Made by a program: the position numbers and the translations under genes. This document shows, one piece after another, positions 1 to 7,023 of a stretch of DNA of 10,199 nucleotides. The DNA lies in the NCBI GenBank assembly GCA_022708005.1, contig JAKIZN010000036.1, positions 1 to 10,199 on the forward strand. The letters are read 5' to 3'. Origin of the DNA: Bacteroidota bacterium (GTDB taxonomy: Bacteria > Bacteroidota > Ignavibacteria > Kapaibacteriales > UBA2268). The notes below the pieces were generated by a model. It was not told the origin of the DNA and did not search any database. It saw nothing but the letters and a program-made list of their open reading frames with translations. How positions within the stretch are numbered: the first letter of the stretch is position 1; every line of letters begins with the position of its first letter.

Positions 1-1303
1 AAACTTGAAATGTCGTCTGCTGTTACTCTAACCCATTCTTGTGCTTGACGGGCAGAAAGATGCGGGAAATATGAGCGGACAACGCCAAGCGCCCCAGCAA
101 CCACTGGCGACGAATATGACGTGCCAGAACTAACAGTTACATAAGAGCCGTTTATGTTAGTAGTAAGGTTGCCAATGCCTTGAGCCATAATTCTGACCTT
201 TGGCGATAGGGAAGTATTGCTGTAATTTACTTTGTCATACTTATCTGTTTCGCCAACTGATAAGACACCTCTGTATGCCCCGGGATAAAAGTCGTCGTAA
301 CGAGATTTGCCAGATTCCACATTCCCAGCAGCAGCGACTACCGCCAAATCATTAGCCACAGCGAAATCTATAATGGATTGCTCAAGTTGGGAATATGGCT
401 TTATGGAACCCCAACTACAGTTGATTACTTTAAAGCCGCGAATAGCTGCATATATAATAGATTGATAGCCGTATTTGATGCTTCCCGGGTCGTTTAATGT
501 AGCGCACTTCAGTGGAAAAATTTTGCAGTTATAGCCCACTCCAGCGATACCTATGCCGTTATTGGTATGGGCGCCTGCAATGCCAGCCACTTCTGTGCCA
601 TGCGAGTCGTAGTTGTATGTTATGCCAGAGCCATGCCCATCTTCTAAGTATGCAAAGTTATATCCGATAAAATCATCTACATATCCGTTGCCATCATTAT
701 CAATGCCATCTTCGGCTCCGCGATATTTCCAGCTAAATCTGGATGCGATTGGTCAGTGCCGTTGTCGCTAATTCCTATGACAATATCTTCCGAACCTATA
801 GAAATATTATATGCTTCAACGGCTCTAATTGTTTCAAATACAGATTGCTCGATAAACATTGGATCGTTAGGCGCAGCCAAAGTTTGATAAATATAATATG
901 GCTCGGCAATTTCGATAGCGTAGTTTTCTTTCAACAGCTTGCGGGCGTAATCAATTGGGTGCATATTTCGCTTGTATTCAATAATAAAAGTTCTAAGCAA
1001 AGGCTCTTCGGCTGATTCGATTGCTTTGAGTTTCTCTTCGGAAAAATTATTGGCTCTATTTCTTATTTTTTGGCTTTCATCTAAAAACTTGTCGATAATA
1101 GTATAATCGGAACTGATACCGCCAATAGCTTTTTGCTTTGTAGCGCTAAAAGTCGGCTTATATCTAATCAGCAGCACATTAGAAAGTATTGGAGCGCTGA
1201 GCTTTGCGCCTTTATATTCATACAGTATCTTGTTATTCATAAATCCAGCCCAAAGCGATTGCGAAATAAGCAGCAAAAAGCAAATCACAACAAGTTTTTT
1301 CAT
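1..1303 (-). pseudogene. Secreted subtilisin-like S8 serine protease, frame-broken and cut by window edge
   Basis: Peptidase S8 family, exported. From ATG at 1303 the protein opens with a signal peptide (MKKLVVICFLLLISQSLWA), preceded by a GAGAG ribosome site. A propeptide-like stretch ending in EPYYIY and APNDPMF follows, then the catalytic Asp block (GISDNGTDQSHPDLAGN). That frame stops at TAG near 677. The homologous reading continues one frame over from about 714 to position 1 without a stop: EDGIDNDGNGYVDDFIGYNF, the His block (SHGTEVAGI), the Asn oxyanion block (AAAGN) and the Ser block (SSGTSYSSPVVAG). All catalytic residues are therefore present, but Asp is in a different frame from His and Ser. 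The break lies around 712-728, in the region equivalent to the usual NxxE-DGIDNDGNGYVDD loop. It could be a real inactivating indel or a sequencing/assembly error, since no homopolymer is present there. The C-terminus, where a secretion-sorting domain could lie, is outside the window. Confidence 0.85.
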
Positions 1304-1370
1304 TTTTCTCTCAAAATTAATATAATTTATGGCTAAAATTAAATAGTAAAAAAATATGGCAAGCATTGAC

Positions 1371-1433
1371 AAAAATAAAAAAAGACATCTGAAATAAACT
1401 AATAATTTTCATACTAATTTATTTCAATGTCTT
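1371..1433 (-). terminator. AT-rich intrinsic terminator after the YjfB-like gene
   Basis: Arms at 1382-1398 and 1418-1433 pair over about 16 bp with a single bulged base (AAGACAT-TGAAATAAA type stem) around a 19-nt loop. Read on the minus strand the stem is followed directly by a T-run (TTTTTTTATTTTTG, 1383-1370). It lies 25 bp past the stop of the 74-residue gene and ahead of the protease gene, so it should end the chemotaxis/motility transcript. Confidence 0.7.
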
Positions 1434-1457
1434 GCTTAAAACTGCAATTGCTCTTGG

Positions 1458-1682
1458 CTATACCTTTATATCGAGATAGCCTCTTTCTAATTGTTTCTGA
1501 GCTGTTTGCTGGATACTTTGAACTGGCTGAGCAGACGCGAGCAATTGGAGCATTTGATTTTGCACGCTGCTTGCACCCATCAAAGATTCCTTAAGCATTT
1601 CCTTTTGAATGCCATTTTGAACCGTCATCTGAGGCTTTTCAGGTATAGTCGGTTCCTGATATTTTACATTGTCAACAGTCAT
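1458..1682 (-). CDS. YjfB-like putative motility protein (74 aa)
   Basis: Small soluble protein of 74 residues, no signal peptide or membrane segment, rich in Gln and Met. An amphipathic helical middle (QKEMLKESLMGASSVQNQMLQLLAS) is followed by a Gln-rich linker and the C-terminus GYLDIKV. A helix with Met/Leu/Gln repeats plus a terminal (I/L)DIKV-type ending is what I recall of the YjfB putative motility family (about 60 residues, poorly characterised). The match is by eye only. The ATG at 1682 is chosen over the GTG at 1691 because a strong GGGAGG Shine-Dalgarno site (1691-1696) sits 8 nt upstream of the ATG and overlaps the GTG. It lies 137 bp downstream of the CheW-CZB gene on the same strand and is followed by its own terminator, which fits a motility or chemotaxis role by context. 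Coding status is well supported; function is tentative. Confidence 0.7.
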   Translation of the reverse strand: MTVDNVKYQEPTIPEKPQMTVQNGIQKEMLKESLMGASSVQNQMLQLLASAQPVQSIQQTAQKQLERGYLDIKV

Positions 1683-1690
1683 AGTCAACA

Positions 1691-1696
1691 CCTCCC
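1691..1696 (-). promoter_or_regulatory. Strong Shine-Dalgarno site deciding the start of the YjfB-like gene
   Basis: GGGAGG on the minus strand with an 8-nt spacer to ATG at 1682. It is the strongest ribosome binding site in the window and suggests high translation of this small protein. Most other starts here have weaker sites such as AAGGTG, AGAGG or GGA. Confidence 0.75.
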
Positions 1697-1760
1697 AAAA
1701 CTTAATATTTCTATACGTATCACTTATTCAAATATTTTATATTATTTGATAAAAATATAA

Positions 1761-1784
1761 CTGATAAAAAATATTTTTTATCAG
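1761..1784. repeat. Perfect 24-bp palindrome between the cheW-type and YjfB-like genes
   Basis: CTGATAAAAAAT followed by its exact reverse complement, with no loop. On the minus strand it is followed by TTATATTTTTATC. It could be a weak AT-only terminator or attenuator between the two genes, or an operator ahead of the small gene. A partial direct repeat (GATAAAAATAT) lies beside it at about 1748-1758. The symmetry is certain; the function is not known. Confidence 0.6.
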
Positions 1785-1819
1785 TGTTGCTAACAATAAA
1801 AATTAAAAATCTTCAAGTA

Positions 1820-2629
1820 CTAGTAATCCACAAGTTTATCCAAATCGAGCAGCAAAAATACTTCATCGTTGTGATTGACTGAACCTGAGACGAATTGATT
1901 GCTGTCCTTCATTTCAGATTGCTGCAGCGATTCTTCGTCAAAATTGAAGATATTGGAAACGTTATCCGCCGTGATAGCAATCAAACTCTCGTTGCGCTCG
2001 ATAACAATAGCAAGCTCCCTATGTGATTCCCTGACTGTGTCTTGCATACCATCAAAAAGTAACTGAAGTTGCTTAAGCTCTCTTTCCCTTACATCATCTA
2101 TAACCTTAAGAGCTGCTTCAGCGCCATTCATCTTTTTCTCGTGGATTGCCCTTGTTGCCACACCATGCACTCTCTTATGTGGCAAGTCAAACTGCTTTAA
2201 ATATATAGAAAGTCCTATATTGTCTGTCTTGTAGCTATCGTACCACTTGCCAAAATTGCACGCGTGCGGATCTGTGGTCAATGTAAATTCTGTATCTTTC
2301 TCAATTGAGGTGATTAGAGTTTGCACCCATTCTATGTGCTCTGCTTCGCGCTGCTTTAACATATCAAGCAGGGCTTTGTCCATCTCTTCAAGCGATTGCT
2401 TGCCGAGCCTTTTCCGTGTGTCTATTAGTGTGATGATATTTTTTCTTAACTTAATTACTCCGCGAATAAAATCCCGCGATTCAGGCACTGGAGTAACTTT
2501 GGGAACAATTACTATCTCGCGTATAGGTTCGAGCTTTATAGCGTAGCGTGTGTCTGCTACTTGGATTACAAGATATTGGTCAAGCAATGAGCCTGACGAA
2601 TTAACCGCCATTTGTGTTTCTGTCTTCAT
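1820..2629 (-). CDS. CheW-type chemotaxis adaptor with an inserted zinc-binding CZB domain
   Basis: 269-residue cytoplasmic protein. Residues 15-78 are the first half of a CheW domain (QYLVIQVADTRYAIKLEPIREI, then VTPVPESRDFIRGVIKLRKNIITLIDTRKRLG). Residues about 92-165 are a chemoreceptor zinc-binding (CZB) domain with the family's 3-His/1-Cys ligand set: H98 (HIEW), C124 in CNFGKWY, H151 and H155 (LPHKRVHG). Residues about 200-269 are the second CheW half (ELAIVIERNESLIAITADNVSNIF ... FVSGSVNHNDEVFLLLDLDKLVD). CheW couples chemoreceptors to the kinase CheA. CZB domains bind zinc through a Cys switch and are linked in other bacteria to zinc or hypochlorite sensing. The inference is an adaptor whose coupling responds to zinc or oxidants. 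AAGGTG lies 7 nt before ATG 2629. No cheA, receptor or cheY is in the window. Family assignment is firm; the sensing role is inferred. Confidence 0.9.
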   Translation of the reverse strand: MKTETQMAVNSSGSLLDQYLVIQVADTRYAIKLEPIREIVIVPKVTPVPESRDFIRGVIKLRKNIITLIDTRKRLGKQSLEEMDKALLDMLKQREAEHIEWVQTLITSIEKDTEFTLTTDPHACNFGKWYDSYKTDNIGLSIYLKQFDLPHKRVHGVATRAIHEKKMNGAEAALKVIDDVRERELKQLQLLFDGMQDTVRESHRELAIVIERNESLIAITADNVSNIFNFDEESLQQSEMKDSNQFVSGSVNHNDEVFLLLDLDKLVDY

Positions 2630-2693
2630 TTATGCACACCTTGCTTTTATTTAAATTAAATACAATCGCTGTTAAGTAATATGATCCTATGCA

Positions 2694-2722
2694 TATTATT
2701 TTGCGCCAGTGGCAAAATAATA
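2694..2722. promoter_or_regulatory. Inverted repeat in the divergent cheW-type / DUF481 promoter region
   Basis: TATTATTTTGC and GCAAAATAATA form perfect 11-bp arms around a 7-nt loop (GCCAGTG), with near-symmetric ATGCA flanks. It lies 65 bp upstream of the CheW-CZB start, in the 181-bp gap between divergent genes. No T-run follows on either strand, so it is not a classic terminator; an operator or cruciform is more likely. No promoter could be assigned confidently in this gap. Confidence 0.45.
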
Positions 2723-2810
2723 GAATGCACGATATAGCACCACTTATTATTGTAATTATCGATATATTTTTTTCAAACTTTAATATAAATTAATTGTAAA
2801 GATTCATTTC

Positions 2811-3797
2811 TTGCGAACTTATGCCCACAACAAAGGCAGTTTTTGCAATTTGCACAGAATAACCCCAAATAATACAATAGAAACTTTCCCATTGTCTACT
2901 TGCTGTTCTCCAGATGTCCTACACCTTCGAGGTGTAGGACATCTTAAAGCCAAATATTTCCTTACGGATACACATTCAGTTATAGTTCCTAATATATTAT
3001 TTGGGATAAAAATAAGAATCCCTATATTATTACTAATTTTTATTTCGATAGCGCCCTTGCATCTCTTTTCGCAGGTCAATACAGAGGTGTTTCGCAAGGA
3101 ATTTTCGGGCGATGGGCTGTTTCACCAAATTAATTTTGACTTGGGAATAGTCAAAGGCAATACGGAGTTTACATCTGTGCGAACAAGCTACAGAGCCGAT
3201 TATTTGGAGGAGAAATTTCATCATTTTGGCGTGCTGAGCTATGGCTATGCCGAGGACGATGTACGCAAGAAAGAAAACAGAGGATTTATTCATTTGAGAT
3301 CGTCTTACGAATGGCTAAGTTTTATGGCAATTGAAGCATTTTTCCAGAAAGAATTTAACGAATTTATCCTATTGAAAGATAGGAATTTATTGGGTGGCGG
3401 CGGCAGAGTTAGAATAATCAATACCTCGTTTGATTTAGATACATCGCAATCGAAGAAATTCGATGTCTATGCATATATTGGCTTCGGCGCTATGATTGAA
3501 AATGAATATATAAACACAAAGCCGCGTAAAGATGCCACAGTCGGTAGAATGACTTCATATACTTCGATTGGAGCAAATATCAGCCAAGATATGATGTTCA
3601 AAATAGTAGTATATTATCAGCCGTGCTTCGCAAATTTTGATGATTATAGGGCGCTCAGCGAAGGCAGCTTAAACTTCAAAATCAGCAAGCATTTTTCGTT
3701 CAGAACGGCAATGGTTCTGCGATACGACAGCCGCCCGCCTTTAAACGTCAAGCCACGCGATTTGAATTTATTCAGCGGCATACAAGTAGTTTTATAG
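2811..3797 (+). CDS. DUF481-type outer-membrane beta-barrel protein, start uncertain
   Basis: The open frame begins at a TTG at 2811 (328 codons), but only about residue 66 onward looks native. A signal peptide (roughly IRIPILLLIFISIAPLHLFSQ, cleavage near residue 88) is followed by a beta-barrel body of alternating aromatic and polar strands: a GIVKGNTEFTSVRTSYRADY stretch, a GFIHLRSSYEWLSFMAIEAFFQKEFN segment, LLGGGGRVRII, a YIGFGAMIENEY strand and a C-terminal RYDSRPPLNVKPRDLNLFSGIQVVL strand. This layout fits the DUF481 (YdiY-like) outer-membrane family; its function is unknown. Residues 19-65 are encoded by the 142-bp repeat element at 2864-3005, and no ATG, GTG or TTG lies in frame between the element and the signal peptide. 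The insertion has therefore probably removed or displaced the original start codon. The gene may now begin at an upstream TTG, use a non-standard start (ATA 3006), or be untranslated. NfeD follows 101 bp downstream on the same strand. Confidence 0.7.
   Translation: MRTYAHNKGSFCNLHRITPNNTIETFPLSTCCSPDVLHLRGVGHLKAKYFLTDTHSVIVPNILFGIKIRIPILLLIFISIAPLHLFSQVNTEVFRKEFSGDGLFHQINFDLGIVKGNTEFTSVRTSYRADYLEEKFHHFGVLSYGYAEDDVRKKENRGFIHLRSSYEWLSFMAIEAFFQKEFNEFILLKDRNLLGGGGRVRIINTSFDLDTSQSKKFDVYAYIGFGAMIENEYINTKPRKDATVGRMTSYTSIGANISQDMMFKIVVYYQPCFANFDDYRALSEGSLNFKISKHFSFRTAMVLRYDSRPPLNVKPRDLNLFSGIQVVL
2864..3005. mobile_element. MITE-like palindromic element, copy 1 (142 bp)
   Basis: Bounded by 10-bp inverted ends CCCAAATAAT (2864-2873) and ATTATTTGGG (2996-3005). 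The core is a hairpin at 2912-2944: 15-bp perfect arms (AGATGTCCTACACCT) with a TCG loop. The sequence order matches the copy at 9165-9301 almost throughout (ATAGAAACTTTCC, GCTGTTC, CCAGAT, the hairpin, GACATCTTA, CAGTTATAG, TCCTAAT). No protein is encoded by the element itself and no clear target-site duplication is visible. A non-autonomous transposable or REP-like element is the likeliest reading. Confidence 0.75.
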
Positions 3798-3898
3798 CGT
3801 AATCGCGAGATTTGCTTATTGCAATTTCGCCGCTTTCTGCATAACAAATAAATTTATCGGAGTTGCGTCAAACTAAACATTGACGAACAGAGGCATTT

Positions 3899-5182
3899 AT
3901 GAAAGCGACACTCCAAATCACCGTTGCACTTCTGGTAATTTTTGCAAATACGGCATTTGCAAAAATCGTGCATATAAAAATTGACGGCGGTATTTCGCCC
4001 GGCACTTCGCTATTCGTCGAAAATTCAATAAAATATGCAGAATCCACTAATGCAGAAGCTATGATAATCACGCTCAATACCCCGGGCGGTCTGCTTGACG
4101 CTACCCGCGATATTGTCCAAAATATTATGGCATCGAAAGTGCCAATCGCAGTTTATATTGCACCGGGCGGTGCAAGAGCTGGCTCGGCTGGGGTTTTCAT
4201 AACTCTCGCGGCGAATATTGCGGCAATGGCTCCGGGCACAAATATAGGCGCAGCGCACCCTGTCGATATGGGTGGCAACGCTCCCGATTCCATCATGGGC
4301 GATAAAATTACAAATGACGCAGCTGCGTTTATCCGCTCTATTGCAAACGAGAGAAATAGAAATATCGATTGGGCTGAGCGCACAGTCCGAGAAAGCATTT
4401 CGGCTACCGAAAAAGAAGCGCTCTTGGCTGGAGCTATCGATTATATTGCTCCGAATTTAAATGCTTTAGTGAAGTATATGGACGGCTGCACTGTTTCCGT
4501 TGCCGATGGCGAAGTAACGATAAAATCAGCTGGAGTGGCAATAGAAAATCGCGAAATGGATTGGCGAGAGTATTTTTTGTTCTGGATAAGCAATCCGAAC
4601 ATTGCATACATATTGCTGATGATTGGCATCTACGGCTTAATCTTTGAATTTTGGAGTCCGGGTGCGATATTTCCCGGTGTTATTGGCGGAATATCTTTGC
4701 TGCTGTCGCTATTTTCATTGCAGATGCTGCCAGTTAACCTTGTCGGTGCAGCATTAATATTACTTTCGATAATTATGTTTCTGCTCGAAATCAAGGTGGT
4801 GAGCTACGGTTTGCTTACTATCGGTGGAGTAATATCGCTTGCGATAGGTTCGATAATTCTTATTGACGCACCCAACAAAGTTATGGATATATCTATGAAT
4901 TTAATTATAACATTTGTGATATTGACTGCACTCTTTTTTGCGGCTATCGGCGGTATCGGGCTGAGGGCACAATTCAAGAAAAAAGCTACGGGGCAGTCCG
5001 CTCTGCTCGGTCTAAAAGGCAATGCCCTTGATAATTTCTCATCAGGGGCAAAGGGGCAGGTGAGAGTATTCGGCGAGATATGGAGTGCGGTCTCTGAAGA
5101 TAATATTTCGGTTGGCGATGAAATAATAGTCGAGCAAGTAAATGAATTTTTGCTAAAAGTCAGAAAATACACTGGTTCGTAG
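3899..5182 (+). CDS. NfeD-family membrane-bound ClpP-class serine protease
   Basis: 427 residues, usual length for long (full-length) NfeD proteins. Signal peptide 1-21 (…FANTAFA|K). The ClpP/crotonase-like protease domain spans about 23-200, with the Ser nucleophile S96 in ARAGSAG and the presumed general-base Lys K136 in GDKITNDAAAF. TPGG (61-64) and APGTNIGAAHPV (111-122) are family hallmarks. Hydrophobic segments at about 228-250, 255-275, 278-298, 302-322 and 334-356 follow, then a C-terminal NfeD OB-fold (about 365-424, GLKGNALDNFSSGAKGQVRVFGEIWSAVS). In archaeal and bacterial relatives this enzyme cleaves the C-terminus of a partner stomatin/prohibitin-like membrane protein encoded next door. 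No stomatin gene lies in this window, so the partner must be elsewhere. ATG 3899 has an AGAGG site 5 nt upstream. The 3' end overlaps the terminase gene tail to tail. Confidence 0.92.
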   Translation: MKATLQITVALLVIFANTAFAKIVHIKIDGGISPGTSLFVENSIKYAESTNAEAMIITLNTPGGLLDATRDIVQNIMASKVPIAVYIAPGGARAGSAGVFITLAANIAAMAPGTNIGAAHPVDMGGNAPDSIMGDKITNDAAAFIRSIANERNRNIDWAERTVRESISATEKEALLAGAIDYIAPNLNALVKYMDGCTVSVADGEVTIKSAGVAIENREMDWREYFLFWISNPNIAYILLMIGIYGLIFEFWSPGAIFPGVIGGISLLLSLFSLQMLPVNLVGAALILLSIIMFLLEIKVVSYGLLTIGGVISLAIGSIILIDAPNKVMDISMNLIITFVILTALFFAAIGGIGLRAQFKKKATGQSALLGLKGNALDNFSSGAKGQVRVFGEIWSAVSEDNISVGDEIIVEQVNEFLLKVRKYTGS

Positions 5183-6562
5183 CTTTTGACCTGCCAAAAA
5201 TGTATTGCCTCTGGCGGGGCATAGCGTTGGTATATAAGCAAAAGCGTCAACTTGGTCATCATTTTTCCCATTTGGGAATGCAAGAAGTTCAGCTTCAAAT
5301 TCGCTCAGCCAATAAGCATTTCGCAAGAAAAAAACTTTGCCCGATTCGAGCATTGCCGCTATGGGCAGCGCTCTCGAATATTTATCTTTATCAGCTCGCA
5401 ATTCCTTTGTGGGCAATCCTTCCGCAAGCGCCTGCCTTACAAGCGATTTTTGATATTGAACGCTCTCTATACCAAAAAGTTTGATAGCATATCGGCTGTG
5501 CAACCTTTTCAAAAATTCTAAATGTTTAGCTGGATCTATTCGCTCGCGAACAACTTCTAAAATCAGTACGTCTCTGCTTTGCGATAGTGCAAAAATTATA
5601 GCAACGGTATAATCTGCCTTTTCGCCAGTCGATATAGCTAAATCGACGCTTGCGAATATTGGGCAATCGTCGGCATATATTTTAGCTCCGCTATCCAACG
5701 AAAATATTTTATTCGCTTCATCAAAATATTTAAAATTCGTCCGCTTGAATATACTGCCGCCAAGAGGCGCAGGACGCTGTTGATAGAGCGAAGCGAACCA
5801 ATATGAACCAATTTGCTGTTTAATTTCATTTAGCTTTTCGAGCGAAAATCTTTCTTCCCACAGCGGCTCGCCAAGCTGCCTGCCAATCGGGTCGTTATCT
5901 TCGGCAATTGCGGGCAGGCTCACTATTTCCCAATTGCCTTGCTTGCTCGATATAAGCCTGCCGACAAGGTCGTCTTCGTTCCAGCGGGTCATCACAATTA
6001 TAATAATCCCATCAGGCTCAATCCGTGTAAATGCAGTCGCGGCGAACCATTCCCAAATATTATCGCGATAAGTTGGGCTGCCTGCTTCGGCATCATTTTT
6101 AACGGGGTCGTCTATGATAAGCAAATCAGCGCCCTTGCCTGTGATTGCTCCGCCGATTCCGGCAGTCATCATCGCTCCGCCTTGCTCTAACTCAAAATTT
6201 TGTATCGATGCAGAGCCGAATTTAAGGGAAGTTCCGAAGATTTTTTCACCAAATTCATCAAACAAATCGCGAACTTTTCGCCCCCAAGCGGCAGCAAAAT
6301 TTGCTTCGTATGATGTTAAAATAACTCTATGCGATGGGAAAGTGCCCAAATACCAAAATGGGAAAAATTTGGAGATAAGCTCCGATTTACCATGCCGAGG
6401 CGGAAGATTTATAACAAGCCGGCGGCGCTTTCTATAAGCTGCTTCGACCAGCAAATTATCGAGAAAAGCTATATGCGGCGGCACTTTATATTTTCCGCAA
6501 GTAATTTCTTGTGCCACTTTTGCAGGCGAACTTAGCAGTATTTTTGATATTTCCTTTTCCAT
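5153..6562 (-). CDS. Phage-type terminase large subunit (TerL), orphan
   Basis: 469 residues. N-terminal packaging ATPase: Walker A-type PPRHGKSE (54-61), Walker B LLIIDD (147-152) and a coupling-motif-like MTRW (191-194). C-terminal RNase H-fold nuclease: D307 in ASVDLAIS, probable acidic E366 in GIES, and NDDQVDA (434-440) as the last acidic cluster. In tailed phages TerL cuts concatemeric DNA and pumps it into the capsid. Here the motifs look intact, but no small terminase, portal, protease or capsid gene is present: the neighbours are NfeD on one side and a repeat cluster then queE on the other. It is therefore a prophage relic, a domesticated gene or a solitary transferred gene. ATG 6562 has only a weak ribosome site (AGAG). 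The 3' end overlaps nfeD by 30 bp in opposite orientation. Confidence 0.9.
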   Translation of the reverse strand: MEKEISKILLSSPAKVAQEITCGKYKVPPHIAFLDNLLVEAAYRKRRRLVINLPPRHGKSELISKFFPFWYLGTFPSHRVILTSYEANFAAAWGRKVRDLFDEFGEKIFGTSLKFGSASIQNFELEQGGAMMTAGIGGAITGKGADLLIIDDPVKNDAEAGSPTYRDNIWEWFAATAFTRIEPDGIIIIVMTRWNEDDLVGRLISSKQGNWEIVSLPAIAEDNDPIGRQLGEPLWEERFSLEKLNEIKQQIGSYWFASLYQQRPAPLGGSIFKRTNFKYFDEANKIFSLDSGAKIYADDCPIFASVDLAISTGEKADYTVAIIFALSQSRDVLILEVVRERIDPAKHLEFLKRLHSRYAIKLFGIESVQYQKSLVRQALAEGLPTKELRADKDKYSRALPIAAMLESGKVFFLRNAYWLSEFEAELLAFPNGKNDDQVDAFAYIPTLCPARGNTFLAGQKLRTSVFSDF

Positions 6563-6628
6563 TTTTGCTCTGTTTTTATTAGCAAAATTGGACTTTTAGC
6601 CACAAAGCACAAGGAAACGATTTTAAAA

Positions 6629-6718
6629 CCAAATAATGGGAGAGGAAGATCTGTCTGACTGTCTATCCGCTGTTTCCCAGATGGGGCTGTCTCATAAGGT
6701 TACTGATACATTATTTGG
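6629..6718. mobile_element. MITE-like element, shortened copy 2 (90 bp)
   Basis: Same 9-bp inverted ends as the longer copies (CCAAATAAT 6629-6637, ATTATTTGG 6710-6718). Inner sequence CTATCCGCTGTTTCCCAGAT corresponds to the matching stretch of the 9165-9301 copy. The central hairpin with the CCTACACC arms is missing and replaced by a short unrelated stretch, so it looks like an internally deleted or sister variant. Confidence 0.65.
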
Positions 6719-6727
6719 AATTATTTT

Positions 6728-6845
6728 AATCCCGAAGGGATTTGATGTTTGTAGAAAATAAAATTGCATAATATAATTCGACTCCTACGGAGTCGTATAA
6801 ATCACCATTTCTTCACTACTACAAACATTTGAACCCTTCGGGTTC
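6728..6845. repeat. Three-hairpin composite inverted-repeat element (118 bp)
   Basis: Left end AATCCC-GAA-GGGATT (6728-6742) plus GATGTTTGTAG is mirrored at the right end by CTACAAACAT plus GAACCC-TTC-GGGTTC (6831-6845). The ATGTTTGTAG / CTACAAACAT arms are a perfect 10-bp inverted repeat. A third hairpin, CGACTCC-TAC-GGAGTCG, sits between them (6779-6795). All three hairpins have 3-nt loops. The element is symmetric as a whole and encodes nothing. Confidence 0.75.
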
Positions 6846-6851
6846 GTTACA

Positions 6852-6887
6852 ATTTGGCTTTAAGATGCCCCCTACACCTCGAAGGTG
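6852..6887. repeat. Truncated inverted fragment of the CCTACACC hairpin element
   Basis: ATTTGGCTTTAAGATG followed by a CCTACACCT-CGA-AGGTG hairpin matches the reverse complement of 2924-2957 in copy 1, with a small indel near the start of the stem. It is cut on both sides by neighbouring repeat units, which shows that elements were inserted into or next to one another. Confidence 0.65.
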
Positions 6888-6900
6888 CCAAAGAACTTTT

Positions 6901-7014
6901 GTCAGAATCATGATTTACCTGATTAAAGGATTAACAAGATTATTTCCGACTGCTATTCAATTTTCTTCCTTCTTATCCTATTAATCATATAATCCTGTAA
7001 ATCCTAATTCAGAC
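6901..7014. repeat. 114-bp imperfect palindrome of GATTTAC / GGATTA units
   Basis: The left half starts GTCAGAATCATGATTTAC and continues with GATTAAAGGATTAACA. The right half, read on the other strand, starts GTCTGAATTAGGATTTAC and continues with GGATTATATGATTAAT. About 40 bp of each end pair imperfectly around an AT-rich centre. Repeats of this GGATTTACAGGATTA style are, from memory, common between genes in FCB-group genomes. No coding content. Confidence 0.65.
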
Positions 7015-7023
7015 TGTAAAAAT

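Noticed and set aside
743..1336. Plus-strand open frames opposite the S8 protease
   Set aside because: The minus strand carries the signal peptide, propeptide and catalytic Asp of a subtilisin; the plus frames show nothing recognisable.
1304..1370. Promoter of the S8 protease gene (TTGCCA with a TAATTT-like box)
   Set aside because: The spacing is poor and the region is very AT-rich, so any such match is weak.
2694..2722. Intrinsic terminator in the divergent region
   Set aside because: A good inverted repeat, but no T-run follows on either strand and both neighbouring genes start, not end, here.
3866..3885. Small hairpin CGTCAA / TTGACG before nfeD
   Set aside because: Only a 6-bp stem with an 8-nt loop; this could occur by chance and no regulator is implied.
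5200..5521. Plus-strand open frames of about 90 codons
   Set aside because: They lie antisense within the terminase gene, which has clear protein motifs; no family resemblance of their own.
6114..6437. Plus-strand 107-codon open frame
   Set aside because: Shadow of the terminase ATPase domain on the opposite strand.
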